Numbered from the stretch's first letter, positions 1 to 8,879 are shown. The stretch: DNA of 64,000 nucleotides from Noviherbaspirillum malthae (GCF_015352985.1 NZ_JACYXF010000022.1:1-64000); one strand, 5' to 3'. Notes: generated by a model not told the origin, from the letters alone. Translations and numbers: made by a program.

Positions 1-385
1 TTAGCTTAAGCAAGAACTCACAGCCGCTTGCGCCGATACGTTTGCGAAAGCGTGACATCTGGCTGGGATCGATAGGTAAGCGATACTGGAAATACTGTTC
101 TCCGCAAAAGTACTGCCAGTATGGGTTCTCGGCCCAATGCATGACGACTTGTTCATCTGAGAGATTGAAGGCATGCTTAAGATAAGGCAGGCCCACCATG
201 AGGCGAATTGAAATGGCAGGTCGACCACGGCCTGGGACATACAAAGGACCGAACTGGGCGCTTGCCGCCTGCCAATCCATCTTGCCAGCCAAGGTAACCA
301 ATGCATGCCAAGGGTCAACCATGTTGGCCAGCTCACGGGGCGCAAGGGCTGGATCTTGCGCGGGAGGAATCTCTTTGGGGGCCAT
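1..385 (-). CDS. IS5-family transposase, N-terminal part (runs off window)
   Basis: Reading the minus strand from the ATG at 385 gives 128 uninterrupted codons that continue past base 1. The protein begins MAPKEIPPAQDPALAPREL and contains GPLYVPGRGRPAISIRLMVG and a downstream SQMSRFRKRIGASGCEFL segment. These are typical of the DUF772 N-terminal region of IS5-type DDE transposases. The catalytic DDE domain would lie to the left and is not visible. The longer open frame in another phase over the same bases is a shadow. No clear terminal inverted repeat could be defined to the right. The gene may be intact outside the window. Confidence 0.8.
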   Translation of the reverse strand, partial: MAPKEIPPAQDPALAPRELANMVDPWHALVTLAGKMDWQAASAQFGPLYVPGRGRPAISIRLMVGLPYLKHAFNLSDEQVVMHWAENPYWQYFCGEQYFQYRLPIDPSQMSRFRKRIGASGCEFLLKL

Positions 386-489
386 GAATTCACCAAAAAA
401 TCGTAGCGGCGTACCCTATTTCTGGTGAATCCAAAACCCCAAAGTTCCCCGCCAACCCGCACCAGTACTGGCTCGCATCAGTACTTCAG

Positions 490-675
490 GCACGACTAGC
501 TATAGCGGCTGTCAAAGATTCCGGTGCAAACCCGCAGGTGTTTGGTACACCGACGATTTCCGATGGCATGTCGATGGGCACGGAAGGAATGAAATATTCC
601 CTCATCTCGCGAGAAGTCATTGCAGACTGCATCGAGACAGCCGTCAACGGACAATGGATGGACGGCTGCGTCGTC
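490..675 (+). pseudogene. ilvD: ilvD (dihydroxy-acid dehydratase) internal fragment
   Basis: The frame through 490-675 reads LAIAAVKDSGANPQVFGT, then TISDGMSMGTEGMKYSLISR and EVIADCIETAVNGQWMDG. This is a well-known conserved stretch near the N-terminal third of dihydroxy-acid dehydratase, the [2Fe-2S] or [4Fe-4S] enzyme of branched-chain amino acid synthesis. Similarity stops abruptly at about 675, just before the expected GGCDKN iron-sulphur cysteine motif. Neither the start nor the rest of the ~560-residue enzyme is present. It is a relic fused at DNA level to the acetyltransferase remnant that follows. Confidence 0.8.
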
Positions 676-676
676 T

Positions 677-1099
677 TCAAATGTTCCGAAGTACTTTCCC
701 GCGTCGGAAGAGAAGTGGCTGCGTTCCTGTCTCGATGAGCCGGACGGACCCCTGTTCGTCGTCATCGATCGCGATCACGATCAGGTGATCGGTTTCGGTG
801 GCTATGAATTGTCCGAGTTTTATCACCTCGGCACCCTGGTCTTTGGCTTGGTACGCGCTGACTGCCATGGACAAGGCGTAGGCCGTCTGCTGCTTGGCTA
901 TCGTTTGCGCCACATGGCTCGGCGAAAGCTGCGTCCACGCTATGTCACAGTAGATACCCATGCGCATACCGCCGGTTTCTTCCAGCGCTGCGGCTTCGAA
1001 GAAATCTCGCGCTGGCCGGGCGGCTACCGATCAGGTAGAGATAGGGTCGACCTTCGTATCGAACTGACCGACGAAGCGCTGGCTCGCTGGGATGAATGA
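677..1099 (+). pseudogene. GNAT acetyltransferase lacking its first strand
   Basis: In the frame ending at 1099 the sequence from 677 reads SNVPKYFPASEEKWLRSCL, then a GNAT core with LGTLVFGLVRADCHGQGVGR as the acetyl-CoA binding motif A (Q/RxxGxG/A) and FFQRCGFEEISRW as motif B. Family members normally begin about 20 residues earlier with a beta strand leading into a DSNVPKYF-like segment. Here that part is replaced by out-of-frame ilvD DNA. An ATG at 620 could still translate a chimeric 159-residue protein whose first ~19 residues come from the antisense-phase ilvD sequence. Expression and function are doubtful. Confidence 0.65.
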
Positions 1100-1428
1100 A
1101 ACTTCACAGGAGCTTGCCAAGCTCGCTGAGGCACTGTAGGGATGGTTGGGCGCGGCAGCAGGGCTCAGACTGCATGCATACGATCAACCCGAACGATTAA
1201 GCGTCGGCTTGAATATGCTTGCGGCGACGGAGCGTGTCCATACTGCTGATGAATTCCGGATGAAACATAGAGAATCTGATAGTGGAATGTCGCTCCGGCT
1301 GCGAAAGGACCCTTGTCAGGAAAGCGGACAAGCGGCAAGCACGCGCAAAGCCAGCTTTCCCTTACCGGCGCACATTGCACGCCAACCATACGAATCACCA
1401 GGCTTACAGCATGGCGTGCCGCCAAAGC
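1100..1428. other. Gene-free stretch after GNAT remnant
   Basis: No convincing gene. A 15-codon frame at 1092-1139 (MNETSQELAKLAEAL) overlaps the end of the acetyltransferase remnant and could be the start of a lost downstream gene. The rest shows no family similarity, repeat or clear terminator for the minus-strand gene ending at 1429. Confidence 0.4.
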
Positions 1429-2562
1429 TTATAGGGCGATAATGTCGCGCCCGATTTCGCGGATGGAACGTACGCCGGTCAGCACCATGTTCGTCCGCAT
1501 ATCCTTCTCGAAAAGCTTGAAAAGGTTGCGCACGCCCGACTCGCCGTGAGTGGCAAGCGCATAGACGAAGGCGCGGCCGAGCAGCACGCCGTCTGCGCCG
1601 AGCCCAAGCATGCGGATGACGTCGGTACCTGTACGGACACCGCCGTCAGCGAAGATCGTCAAATCTCCCTTGACTGCGTCGGCAATGGGGGGCAGCGCCC
1701 GCGCCGATGACAGCGCACCGTCGAGCTGACGCCCGCCATGGTTGGATACGACGATGCCGTCGGCGCCGAAGGCCTTGGCGTCGCGCGCATCCTGTGCTTC
1801 GAGGATGCCCTTGATGACCATCGGGCCCTGCCATTCGTCACGGATCCATTGCAGATCGGACCAGCCGATGCCAGGGTCGAAGTTGTTGGCCAGCCAACCG
1901 ATGTAATCCTCTAGTCCGGTCGCATGACCGCGATAAGTCGATATGTTACCGAGGTCATGCGGGCGTCCCAGCAGGCCAACGTCGAAGGCCCAGCGCGGAT
2001 GCCGCATGGCTTGCAGAATGCGGCGTATCTTGGCGTTCGGACCGCTCATGCCGGAGTGCGCGTCTCGATAACGCGCGCCCGGCACCGGCATGTCTACGGT
2101 GAAGACCAGCGTTTTTGCACCGATCTCGCGTGCCCGCTGCAGCACATCGCGCATGAACCCGCGGTCCTTGAGCACGTAGAGCTGAAACCAGATCGGCTTG
2201 CTGGATGCGGCAGCCACCTCCTTGAGCGGGCACAGCGAAACGGTCGACTGAATGAACGGTATGTTGCGCTCGGCAGCGGCGCGGGCAGCCTGGACTTCGC
2301 CGCGGCGCGCATACATGCCAGCTAGCCCGATCGGCGCCAGCGCGACCGGCAGGTCGTATTTCACGCCGAACCATTCAGCAGACAAGTCAAGCTGCTCGGA
2401 TCCCTTGAGCACGCGCTGACGCAGCTTCACATGCTGCAGATCTTCGATGTTGGCGCGCAGCGTCTGCTCGGCCCCGGAACCGCCGTCAAGATAGTGAAAC
2501 AGGAAGGGAGGAACGCGCCGGCGCGCGCTCTCCCGATAATCGGTCGCGGAAGAGATGATCAT
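1429..2562 (-). CDS. lldD: L-lactate dehydrogenase, FMN-dependent (LldD)
   Basis: Predicted to oxidise L-lactate to pyruvate at the inner membrane face, passing electrons to the respiratory chain (EC 1.1.2.3 type). The 377-residue protein follows E. coli LldD over its whole length: start MIISSATDYRESARRRVPPF, FMN-binding PVALAPIGLAGMYARRGE, QLYVLKDRGFMRD, FTVDMPVPGARYRDAHSGMS, the catalytic-histidine motif VSNHGGRQLDG, and the phosphate-binding FADGGVRTGTDV. Length and start match the family. It is transcribed away from the DUF1622 gene. No lldP permease or lldR regulator is adjacent, unlike the enterobacterial operon. Other alpha-hydroxy-acid oxidases are related, but the closeness to LldD makes that call firm. 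Confidence 0.92.
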   Translation of the reverse strand: MIISSATDYRESARRRVPPFLFHYLDGGSGAEQTLRANIEDLQHVKLRQRVLKGSEQLDLSAEWFGVKYDLPVALAPIGLAGMYARRGEVQAARAAAERNIPFIQSTVSLCPLKEVAAASSKPIWFQLYVLKDRGFMRDVLQRAREIGAKTLVFTVDMPVPGARYRDAHSGMSGPNAKIRRILQAMRHPRWAFDVGLLGRPHDLGNISTYRGHATGLEDYIGWLANNFDPGIGWSDLQWIRDEWQGPMVIKGILEAQDARDAKAFGADGIVVSNHGGRQLDGALSSARALPPIADAVKGDLTIFADGGVRTGTDVIRMLGLGADGVLLGRAFVYALATHGESGVRNLFKLFEKDMRTNMVLTGVRSIREIGRDIIAL

Positions 2563-2778
2563 AGTGTATTGGTATTTCCCTTACTTGCAACATTGGCCAT
2601 AGGGGTACCGGTCCGCTGCCATCATAGAGCACATCTGGCCATACGGAAATGGGAGCATGACAAAAACGGATGGGGCTACACGCGCACTCCTCTCAAGACG
2701 ACCGCGAAGAAGGAGCAAACCGACTTACCTGGCACTTCCGTCATTTGTTTCATCAACATCCAATATAAATCAACAAGA

Positions 2779-3255
2779 ATGGCGAGGCCCCCCCTGTTCG
2801 AGCACATGGAAGAGCAAGCCCGTTTCGGTGTGGAGCGGCTGCGGCTCCTGGTAAAAGCTCTGGCCGCCTTAGTCCTTGCAGTCGGCGTTGCCATTGCCAT
2901 TGCCATCATAGGACTGATCCGTCATGCCATAGCGGCAAGGGGCTCAAGCTTTGCACCGATCCGTCTGGCATTCGCCCGTTACCTGACTCTCGCACTTGAG
3001 TTGCAGCTGGCAGCCGATATCCTGTCAACATCAGTCGCGCCGACTTGGGAGCGCATCGGCAAACTCGCAGCCATCGCAATCATTCGGACGGCCTTGAATT
3101 ACTTCCTGAGTCTGGAGATTGAAGCGGAACGCAGGAGTCAACATGGTCGCCTCCAAGACAGGACTTGGTCTCCCTCAGACCTTCGTGCCGGACGCGGTTT
3201 GCTTAACCGTGGGATTGGTTTAAGACGTATCTTTTGGACGAAAGTGGCATGGTGA
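2779..3255 (+). CDS. DUF1622 family membrane protein
   Basis: 158 residues from the ATG at 2779. A longer open frame upstream overlaps the divergent lldD gene and is not likely to be used. An N-terminal transmembrane helix (about residues 28-52, LVKALAALVLAVGVAIAIAI) is followed by the DUF1622 signature ALELQLAADILSTSVAPTWE and LAAIAIIRTALNYFLSLEIE. Family proteins are small inner-membrane proteins of unknown function, usually about 120 residues. The last ~35 residues here have no family counterpart and may be a run-on extension. Divergent from lldD with about 215 bp between the starts. Confidence 0.75.
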   Translation: MARPPLFEHMEEQARFGVERLRLLVKALAALVLAVGVAIAIAIIGLIRHAIAARGSSFAPIRLAFARYLTLALELQLAADILSTSVAPTWERIGKLAAIAIIRTALNYFLSLEIEAERRSQHGRLQDRTWSPSDLRAGRGLLNRGIGLRRIFWTKVAW

Positions 3256-3415
3256 CCATCCGGGTGCGCTCTATCTTTAACGTGCTAGCGGTACAGAATC
3301 AACTTTGCCTGGCCCGCTGGAATGGTTATTGCTCCGTACTGTCCCTGTTCGCGCGCCGGGCAATGCTGTGCTGTTTCGGAGCCGGCCTGCCGAAACATCT
3401 TGCAAGGGACGTCAT

Positions 3416-4504
3416 ATGGCTTTTGGGCAGTCAGCAGCGAGCCCGGTGGACGCGTGCGCGGGTCGCCCTGCCGGTTTCGGAACAGGCAGGGATGACACAG
3501 TGTTGCAGGAATGGCGCAGCCGGGCACTGGCCATGGAGGCAGCGGTGGGCCGCGCCGTAATTGGCCAGGCCGAACCCATCCGGCTGATCAGCATCGCTCT
3601 ATTCACCCGCGGCCATGTGCTGCTCGAAGGCGATGTCGGCGTCGGCAAGACCACGGTGCTGCGGGCCTTTTCCAGGGCTGTCGGCGGAAAGTTCGAGCGG
3701 GTCGAGGGCACGGTGGACATGATGCCGGGCGACCTGGTCTATCACACCTATGTCGACGCGGAGGGCCGCCCGCGCATCGACCCTGGACCGCTCTTGCGGC
3801 ATGGCGAGGAACTGGTCACCTTTTTCTTCAACGAGATCAACCGCGCCCGGCCGCAGGTGCAGTCCCTGCTGCTGCGCGCCATGGCGGAGCGCACGGTGTC
3901 GGCGTTCGATCGCGAATACCGCTTTCCGCATATGACCGTGTTCGCTGATCGCAACCGCATTGAACGGGAAGAGACCTTCGAATTGGCTTCTGCCGCGCGC
4001 GACCGCTTCCTGTTCGAGGTCAGCATGACTACGCCGTCCTCGCGCGAGGTGCGGCGCGCGCTTGCGCTGGACCCGCTCTTTCATGACGCTGACGCCCTGG
4101 TCGACAGTGTCGAGGCGGGCATGTTGCCATGGACCGAGATGAATGCGTTGGCGGCATTGGTACAGCGCCAGGTGTCGGCCAGCGAGACGCTGCAGGATTA
4201 TGTGCTGGACCTGTGGCAGGCCACCAGCGCGCCGCTCGGGTACGGCATACGACTGGACGGTGTCGACATGGACAGGCTGATCCTGGCGGGCGTGAGTCCG
4301 CGCGGTGCCAGCGCGCTCATGCGCGCGGCTCGAGTGGCGGCCTGGCTGGACGAACGGCTGTATGTGACACCCGAAGACGTGCAGGCAGTGCTGCGTCCGG
4401 CCTTCATGCACCGGATATTCTTTACGCCCGTCTATGCCCTGCGCCACGCGGAAATCGCCGATGCGCTGCTGGCCGAAATGGTTTCCCGTATCGCCGCGCC
4501 CTGA
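3416..4504 (+). CDS. mxaR: MoxR/MxaR-type AAA+ ATPase
   Basis: 362 residues. The ATG at 3416 is chosen because AAGGGA lies six bases upstream. MoxR ATPases are chaperone-like AAA+ proteins that work with von Willebrand A partners to mature enzyme complexes; in methylotrophs this member helps mature methanol dehydrogenase. Walker A is GDVGVGKT (about 72-79) and Walker B is FFNEINR (about 137-143), with asparagine before the glutamate. A sensor-2 region lies near RGASALMRAARVAAWL. The N-terminal ~40 residues are poorly conserved. First gene of a six-gene operon; the DUF58 gene starts 18 bp downstream. Confidence 0.8.
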   Translation: MAFGQSAASPVDACAGRPAGFGTGRDDTVLQEWRSRALAMEAAVGRAVIGQAEPIRLISIALFTRGHVLLEGDVGVGKTTVLRAFSRAVGGKFERVEGTVDMMPGDLVYHTYVDAEGRPRIDPGPLLRHGEELVTFFFNEINRARPQVQSLLLRAMAERTVSAFDREYRFPHMTVFADRNRIEREETFELASAARDRFLFEVSMTTPSSREVRRALALDPLFHDADALVDSVEAGMLPWTEMNALAALVQRQVSASETLQDYVLDLWQATSAPLGYGIRLDGVDMDRLILAGVSPRGASALMRAARVAAWLDERLYVTPEDVQAVLRPAFMHRIFFTPVYALRHAEIADALLAEMVSRIAAP

Positions 4505-4522
4505 ACGCAGGCGGCACGCACC

Positions 4523-5374
4523 ATGGACGACATCACCTTTTTTTATCGCATCCCCGGCCGAAGCGGCGAGCACCGGCCAGGCGCCCACCAGGCCAGCACG
4601 CACGGTGCCGGTCATGCATTTCACAGCCATGTCCGGCTGTTCGATCTTCCCGATTCGCGCAGGCTCGATGTGCGCGCCAGCCTGCGGGCAGGCCGTGGCG
4701 AATGGCTGGTGCGTGCCTACCGGCAGCGTGCGGCTATCTCGCTGCGGCTGGTGGTGGACGTCTCCGCCTCCATGCACGTGGGCGCGCCGCTGCGCAAGCT
4801 CGACATTGCCGCGCGGATCGCCGAGTCCGCGGCGCACAGCGCATTCGGCATAGGCGACAGGATCGGCATGCTGGCGTTCGACGCGGCGCACCGCGAAGAC
4901 CTGTATTTCCCGGCCGTGCATAGCCGCGGCGCCGGACAGCAGATGCGGCAGGCGATCACTGCCTGCAATCCCGGCCAAACCGCCGGATGCGCTTTGGTAG
5001 AGACGGTGCGCCAGCTTGCCGGACGCCGCGAGCTGGTCTTCCTGATATCGGATTTCCACTGGCCGCTGGCGGTAACGGCCGAAGCGACGGACATGCTGAG
5101 CCAGGCATGGGTGGTGCCGCTGGTGGTATGGGACCAGGCCGAGCTTGCGCCGCCGCCGGCGGACGGCTTGGTCACACTGCGCGATGCCGAGACCGGAGCG
5201 GCCACGCCGGTCTGGGTCAATGCCCGGCTGCGCCAGCGCTGGGCGGCGCAGCTTGCCGGTCGCCGTCGCGCGCTCGATGCCCTGTTCGGCTCGCGCAGCC
5301 TGCTACCCCTTTATCTTCACGGCGACTTCGATGCAGCAGCGCTGTCGCGCTATTTTCTGGAGCTTGTTCCATGA
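4523..5374 (+). CDS. mxaS: DUF58/vWA protein, MxaS-like
   Basis: 283 residues, no signal peptide or membrane helix, so probably cytoplasmic. It has the DUF58 layout: an N-terminal region with LFDLPDSRRLDVRASLRAGR, then a vWA-like fold starting LRLVVDVSASM. The metal site DxSxS is intact (D79, S81, S83). The segment LVFLISDFHWPL is the usual later strand of the fold. DUF58 proteins are regular partners of MoxR ATPases, and in methylotrophs the equivalent is MxaS. The stop overlaps the next start by ATGA, implying coupled translation. Confidence 0.75.
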   Translation: MDDITFFYRIPGRSGEHRPGAHQASTHGAGHAFHSHVRLFDLPDSRRLDVRASLRAGRGEWLVRAYRQRAAISLRLVVDVSASMHVGAPLRKLDIAARIAESAAHSAFGIGDRIGMLAFDAAHREDLYFPAVHSRGAGQQMRQAITACNPGQTAGCALVETVRQLAGRRELVFLISDFHWPLAVTAEATDMLSQAWVVPLVVWDQAELAPPPADGLVTLRDAETGAATPVWVNARLRQRWAAQLAGRRRALDALFGSRSLLPLYLHGDFDAAALSRYFLELVP

Positions 5375-6234
5375 TGCGCCGGCTATGCGCCTGCCTGCTG
5401 GCCGCCTGTTCCGCATGCCTGGCGCTGCCGCCAGCGGCCACAGCCGAGGGCCTGCCGCCGGCGCCGCGCACCTTCGGCTACACGATCGGCGACATCCTTG
5501 TCCAGCAGGTGTTGCTGGTGCGGGACGGCAAGGACTTCAAGCCCGAATCGCTGCCGCCGCCTGGCAGGGTCGGGCGTTCGTTCTGGCGCCGCGATGCGCG
5601 CGTTGCGAAAGATGCAGAGGGACGCAGCTGGCTGCTGGTGGAGTACCAGATCATCAATGCGCCGCCTGCACTGGAAATGTGGTTCCTGCCGCCGCTGCAA
5701 CTCAAGGGCGCGGGCGCCGCCGGCATGCTCGACGTCGCGCCGTGGCGCTTTTCGATCGGTCCGCTGACGCCGCCGGAAGCATTCAATGCACAGGGCCTGG
5801 GCGCCATGCGGGACGACCTGCTGCCCCAGGCGAAACCGCTGGCGCCTCTGGCACAGCGGATGTGGCTGGCCTCCGGCGCGCTGGCGGTGACGCTGCTGTC
5901 GTGGGTGACGGCGCTGCTTCTGCGGCGCCGTTGGCTGCGCGGGCGCCTGCCGTTTGCGCGCGCGCTGCGCGACCTGGCCCGTCTTCCCGACGATGCGCCG
6001 CAGGCATGGCGCCGCCTGCAGCATGCGTTCAATGAGGCCGCCGGGCAGGTGGTCCGAACCGACAATGTCGACCAGCTGCTGGCGCGCGTGCCGTATCTCG
6101 CTCCCGAGCGCTCCGCCATCGAGAAGTTCTGCCGCGAAACCAGCGCGCTGTTCTTCAGCGGTGCGGCGCCGGCGGGCGACGTGCATGCGCTGGCACGCCG
6201 GCTGGGACGCCTGGAACGGCGGTATGCGCCATGA
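5371..6234 (+). CDS. mxaA: MxaA-like membrane-anchored protein
   Basis: 287 residues. A signal peptide (LCACLLAACSACLALPPAAT) is followed by a periplasmic beta-rich region beginning TFGYTIGDILVQQV, a transmembrane helix near residues 165-187 (MWLASGALAVTLLSWVTALL) and a cytoplasmic helical tail. This order fits MxaA, a protein needed for calcium insertion or activation of methanol dehydrogenase. Sequence recognition is weaker than for its neighbours and the assignment relies on operon position between MxaS- and MxaC-like genes. It overlaps both neighbours by four bases. A second ATG directly follows the first. Confidence 0.6.
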   Translation: MMRRLCACLLAACSACLALPPAATAEGLPPAPRTFGYTIGDILVQQVLLVRDGKDFKPESLPPPGRVGRSFWRRDARVAKDAEGRSWLLVEYQIINAPPALEMWFLPPLQLKGAGAAGMLDVAPWRFSIGPLTPPEAFNAQGLGAMRDDLLPQAKPLAPLAQRMWLASGALAVTLLSWVTALLLRRRWLRGRLPFARALRDLARLPDDAPQAWRRLQHAFNEAAGQVVRTDNVDQLLARVPYLAPERSAIEKFCRETSALFFSGAAPAGDVHALARRLGRLERRYAP

Positions 6235-7229
6235 GCAGCGTCGGTTTTGCCCAGCCGTGGTGGCTGCTGCTGTCGCTGCTGGCCCTGCTGCCGTTGCTGC
6301 GGCGGCCGCAGGATGAGCAGGTGTTCAGCTGGACCGAGTTGCTGCCGCCTGATCCTGCCGGCTGCTGGCGGCAGCGGCTGGAAAAGGCGCTTGCCGTGGC
6401 TGGCCTGCTCGCACTGGCGCTGGGCTTGGCCGGCATCGGCCTGCCGCAGACCGTCGCCACGCGCCAAGGCAGCGGCGCTGAGATCTTGGTGCTGCTGGAC
6501 CGCAGCGCCAGCATGGACGCAGCCCTGGTGCCGCGAGGGCAGACGCCGCGCGTGGACAAGTATGCGGAACCGAAAAAACGCAAGATCGCGCGCCGCGCGC
6601 TGGCCAGACTGGCCGCCGGAAGGCCGCACGATGTATTTGCGCTGATGATGTTCAGCATCAACCAGTTCCAGGTGCTTCCCTTCAATTCGCAGCCGGAAAT
6701 GATCCAGGCGGCCATCGAGGCGGGCGGCGTCGGCTCCGGCCTGAGCGACACCGATGTCGGCGGTGCCCTGCTCGCGGCGATTGCCCTTTTTGACGACAGG
6801 CCGGCTAATGGCAACCGCATCCTGCTGCTGGTCTCGGACGGCGGCGCGCCGCTCACGCCGCAGGCGCGCACCGAGATTGCCGCCAACCTGCAACGCAACA
6901 AGATCACGCTGTACTGGATCTACCTGCGCTCGTTCAACCAGCCACCGCTGGCTGAGAGCGCCGACCCGGCGTACGACCGCAGCGTCGAGGTGGCGATGCA
7001 CCGCTTCTTCAGCACGCTGGACACGCCGTACCGGGCCTTCGAAGCGGAAAGCCCGTCGGCGATGGAGCACGCCGTCGCCGAATTGAGCCGGCAGCAGTTG
7101 CTGCCCATCAGCTACCAGGTCAAAGTGCCGCGCACCGACGGCGCCTGGCTGGCATTCCTGTGCGCCGCGCTGGCATTCGCGATCCTGCTGGCGCTGCGGA
7201 TGCGTCACTTGGCGTTGCCGGCACCATGA
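6231..7229 (+). CDS. mxaC: vWA-domain membrane protein, MxaC-like
   Basis: 332 residues. It has an N-terminal membrane segment (WWLLLSLLALLPLL), a second one near 53-73, then a vWA domain starting ILVLLDRSASMD with a complete DxSxS metal site (D90, S92, S94), the MIDAS threonine region LSDTDVGGALL, and a C-terminal helix (WLAFLCAALAFAILLALRM). This anchored BatA-like layout is that of MxaC in mxa clusters. The vWA domain probably faces the periplasm. The start codon overlaps the mxaA stop and the stop overlaps the mxaK start, both as ATGA. Confidence 0.72.
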   Translation: MSSVGFAQPWWLLLSLLALLPLLRRPQDEQVFSWTELLPPDPAGCWRQRLEKALAVAGLLALALGLAGIGLPQTVATRQGSGAEILVLLDRSASMDAALVPRGQTPRVDKYAEPKKRKIARRALARLAAGRPHDVFALMMFSINQFQVLPFNSQPEMIQAAIEAGGVGSGLSDTDVGGALLAAIALFDDRPANGNRILLLVSDGGAPLTPQARTEIAANLQRNKITLYWIYLRSFNQPPLAESADPAYDRSVEVAMHRFFSTLDTPYRAFEAESPSAMEHAVAELSRQQLLPISYQVKVPRTDGAWLAFLCAALAFAILLALRMRHLALPAP

Positions 7230-7753
7230 GAACGTGGACCATCCACTGGTTCTTCGCGGTACCGGCCGTTGCCTGCCTGGCGGTGCTGGGCCAGGCGCTG
7301 CAAGCGCAGCGCGAAGCGACCGCCTATAACCGGTCGCTAGCCGACCCGCAGGCGTCTGCAGGATCGGCACCGGCGGCGGCATTGTCGCGCGGCGTGCGCC
7401 TTGCCGCCGCCGGTGACGTCAATTCCGCACAGCAAGCGTTCCAGCAGGCCTTGCAGCAGGGCGATCCCGCGCTGCGCAGGATGGCGCGCTACAACCTGGG
7501 CAATCTGCATCTGCGCCAGGCGCTGGCCATGCGGCGCGGCAATATGGAAGCCGTGCCGCTGGTCGAGCTGGCCAAGCAGTATTACCGGCAGGTATTAGCC
7601 GAGGAACCATCGCACCAGGAGGCTCGCTACAACCTCGAGCGCGCCCTCTGGCTACAGCCGGAGAACGTGACCTGGTACAGTGCCAAGGACAAAGCCGAGG
7701 CCCGCGAACGCCGGGCGACAGCATCCAAAATCGAGCAGGGGGAACTGCCATGA
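7226..7753 (+). CDS. mxaK: TPR-type membrane-anchored protein, MxaK-like
   Basis: 175 residues from the ATG at 7226; a longer upstream frame lies inside mxaC. One N-terminal helix (WFFAVPAVACLAVLGQAL) anchors a periplasmic region with TPR-like helices: ARYNLGNLHLRQALAMRRGN, ELAKQYYRQVLAEEPSHQEA and RYNLERALWLQPENV. This pattern matches MxaK, a small protein of the methanol dehydrogenase maturation cluster with an unsettled biochemical role. The basic-acidic C-terminus (DKAEARERRATASKIEQGEL) looks exposed. Four-base overlaps with the flanking genes point to strict co-translation. Confidence 0.65.
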   Translation: MRTWTIHWFFAVPAVACLAVLGQALQAQREATAYNRSLADPQASAGSAPAAALSRGVRLAAAGDVNSAQQAFQQALQQGDPALRRMARYNLGNLHLRQALAMRRGNMEAVPLVELAKQYYRQVLAEEPSHQEARYNLERALWLQPENVTWYSAKDKAEARERRATASKIEQGELP

Positions 7754-8652
7754 AGCGGTGGCCGCGTGACTGGCTGCTGGCGTTGGCCACGCTGTTGCTG
7801 GTGCTGGCCGCGCTGCTGCCGCCGGTAACCATGGAGCGCCGTGTTTTTTCGCACATGCTGGTGTTCGACATCACTCAGAGCATGAACGTGGCGGACCAGT
7901 CAATCGACGGCGCAAGCCTGACCCGCCTGGCCTGGGGCAAGCGCATGGCTTTGCAGGCCCTTGCGGAACTGCCCTGCGGCTCCCGCCTCGGGCTCTCGGT
8001 ATTCGCCAGCCGCCGCACGCTGATGGTGCTGGCTCCGGTCGAAATCTGCGCCAATTACGACGAACTGGAGCAGGCCATCAACAAGGTCGACAGCCGGATG
8101 GCCTGGAACCAGGCCAGCGTGATCGCGCGCGGACTCTACACCGCCATCGAAGCCGCGGCCGAACTGCCGCAGCCGCCGTCACTGCTGTTCATCAGCGATG
8201 GCCATTCGGCGCCGCCGGTGGATGAAGAGAACATGCCCGAGTTTTCCTTGCCGCCTGCGCCAGTGCGCGGCGTGGTGATGGGCGTAGGAAGCCTGATGCC
8301 GCAGCCGATACCGCGCAGCGACAGCAGCGGCCGTTTCATCGGCTGGTGGGAGGCCGACCAAGTGGTGCAGCGCAGCCGCAGTGAAGACGCACCGGACAGC
8401 CAGGAGCACCTGTCGTCGCTGCATGAAAGACATCTGCAGGCACTGGCCCGCGTCACTGGCCTGACCTACGCGCGCATCGATTCCGCCGCAGCATTCCGGC
8501 GCGCTTCGCAAGATCCGGCCCTGGCGCAGACGCTGCGCGTGCCGACCGACGTGCGATGGATGCCGGCCCTGGTCGCCACGCTGCTGCTGACCATGTTCTT
8601 CCTGCCGCGGCGCGCCGACGTTTCCTTTGATCGAGTGCAGACAAGCGCCTGA
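7750..8652 (+). CDS. mxaL: vWA-domain membrane protein, MxaL-like
   Basis: 300 residues. An N-terminal helix (WLLALATLLLVLAALLPPV) precedes a vWA domain at HMLVFDITQSMNV. The metal site is the DxTxS variant (D40, T42, S44), with threonine replacing the first serine. A C-terminal helix (ALVATLLLTMFFLP) closes the protein. The two-helix anchored vWA layout and last position in the operon fit MxaL, which pairs with MxaC in methanol dehydrogenase maturation. No mxaD follows; the gene is followed by palindromic repeat DNA. The generic alternative is a BatB-like protein. Confidence 0.7.
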   Translation: MKRWPRDWLLALATLLLVLAALLPPVTMERRVFSHMLVFDITQSMNVADQSIDGASLTRLAWGKRMALQALAELPCGSRLGLSVFASRRTLMVLAPVEICANYDELEQAINKVDSRMAWNQASVIARGLYTAIEAAAELPQPPSLLFISDGHSAPPVDEENMPEFSLPPAPVRGVVMGVGSLMPQPIPRSDSSGRFIGWWEADQVVQRSRSEDAPDSQEHLSSLHERHLQALARVTGLTYARIDSAAAFRRASQDPALAQTLRVPTDVRWMPALVATLLLTMFFLPRRADVSFDRVQTSA

Positions 8653-8879
8653 TCGAAGCCCGCAGTGTATACGTTCCTACTGCGACGAAACAGTCACAAC
8701 ATGGCGGGCACAGTGTACTTGATCCGTACAAGGGTACCGATGATTGTGTGGCGTTGAGCGAGAGGGTACTTGCCTTCCGGTGGACCGAGGCCTTTAAATA
8801 ATGAGAGGACAGCCATTTAAGTTAATCAACCCCTTGCCCTGGACATGATGGAACAGCGCATCGTCAAACGCGGCCAGTA

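Noticed and set aside
3599..5059. Long minus-strand open frame opposite the mxaRS genes
   Set aside because: Composition is that of an antisense shadow in GC-rich coding DNA; the plus strand shows clear MoxR and DUF58 motifs.
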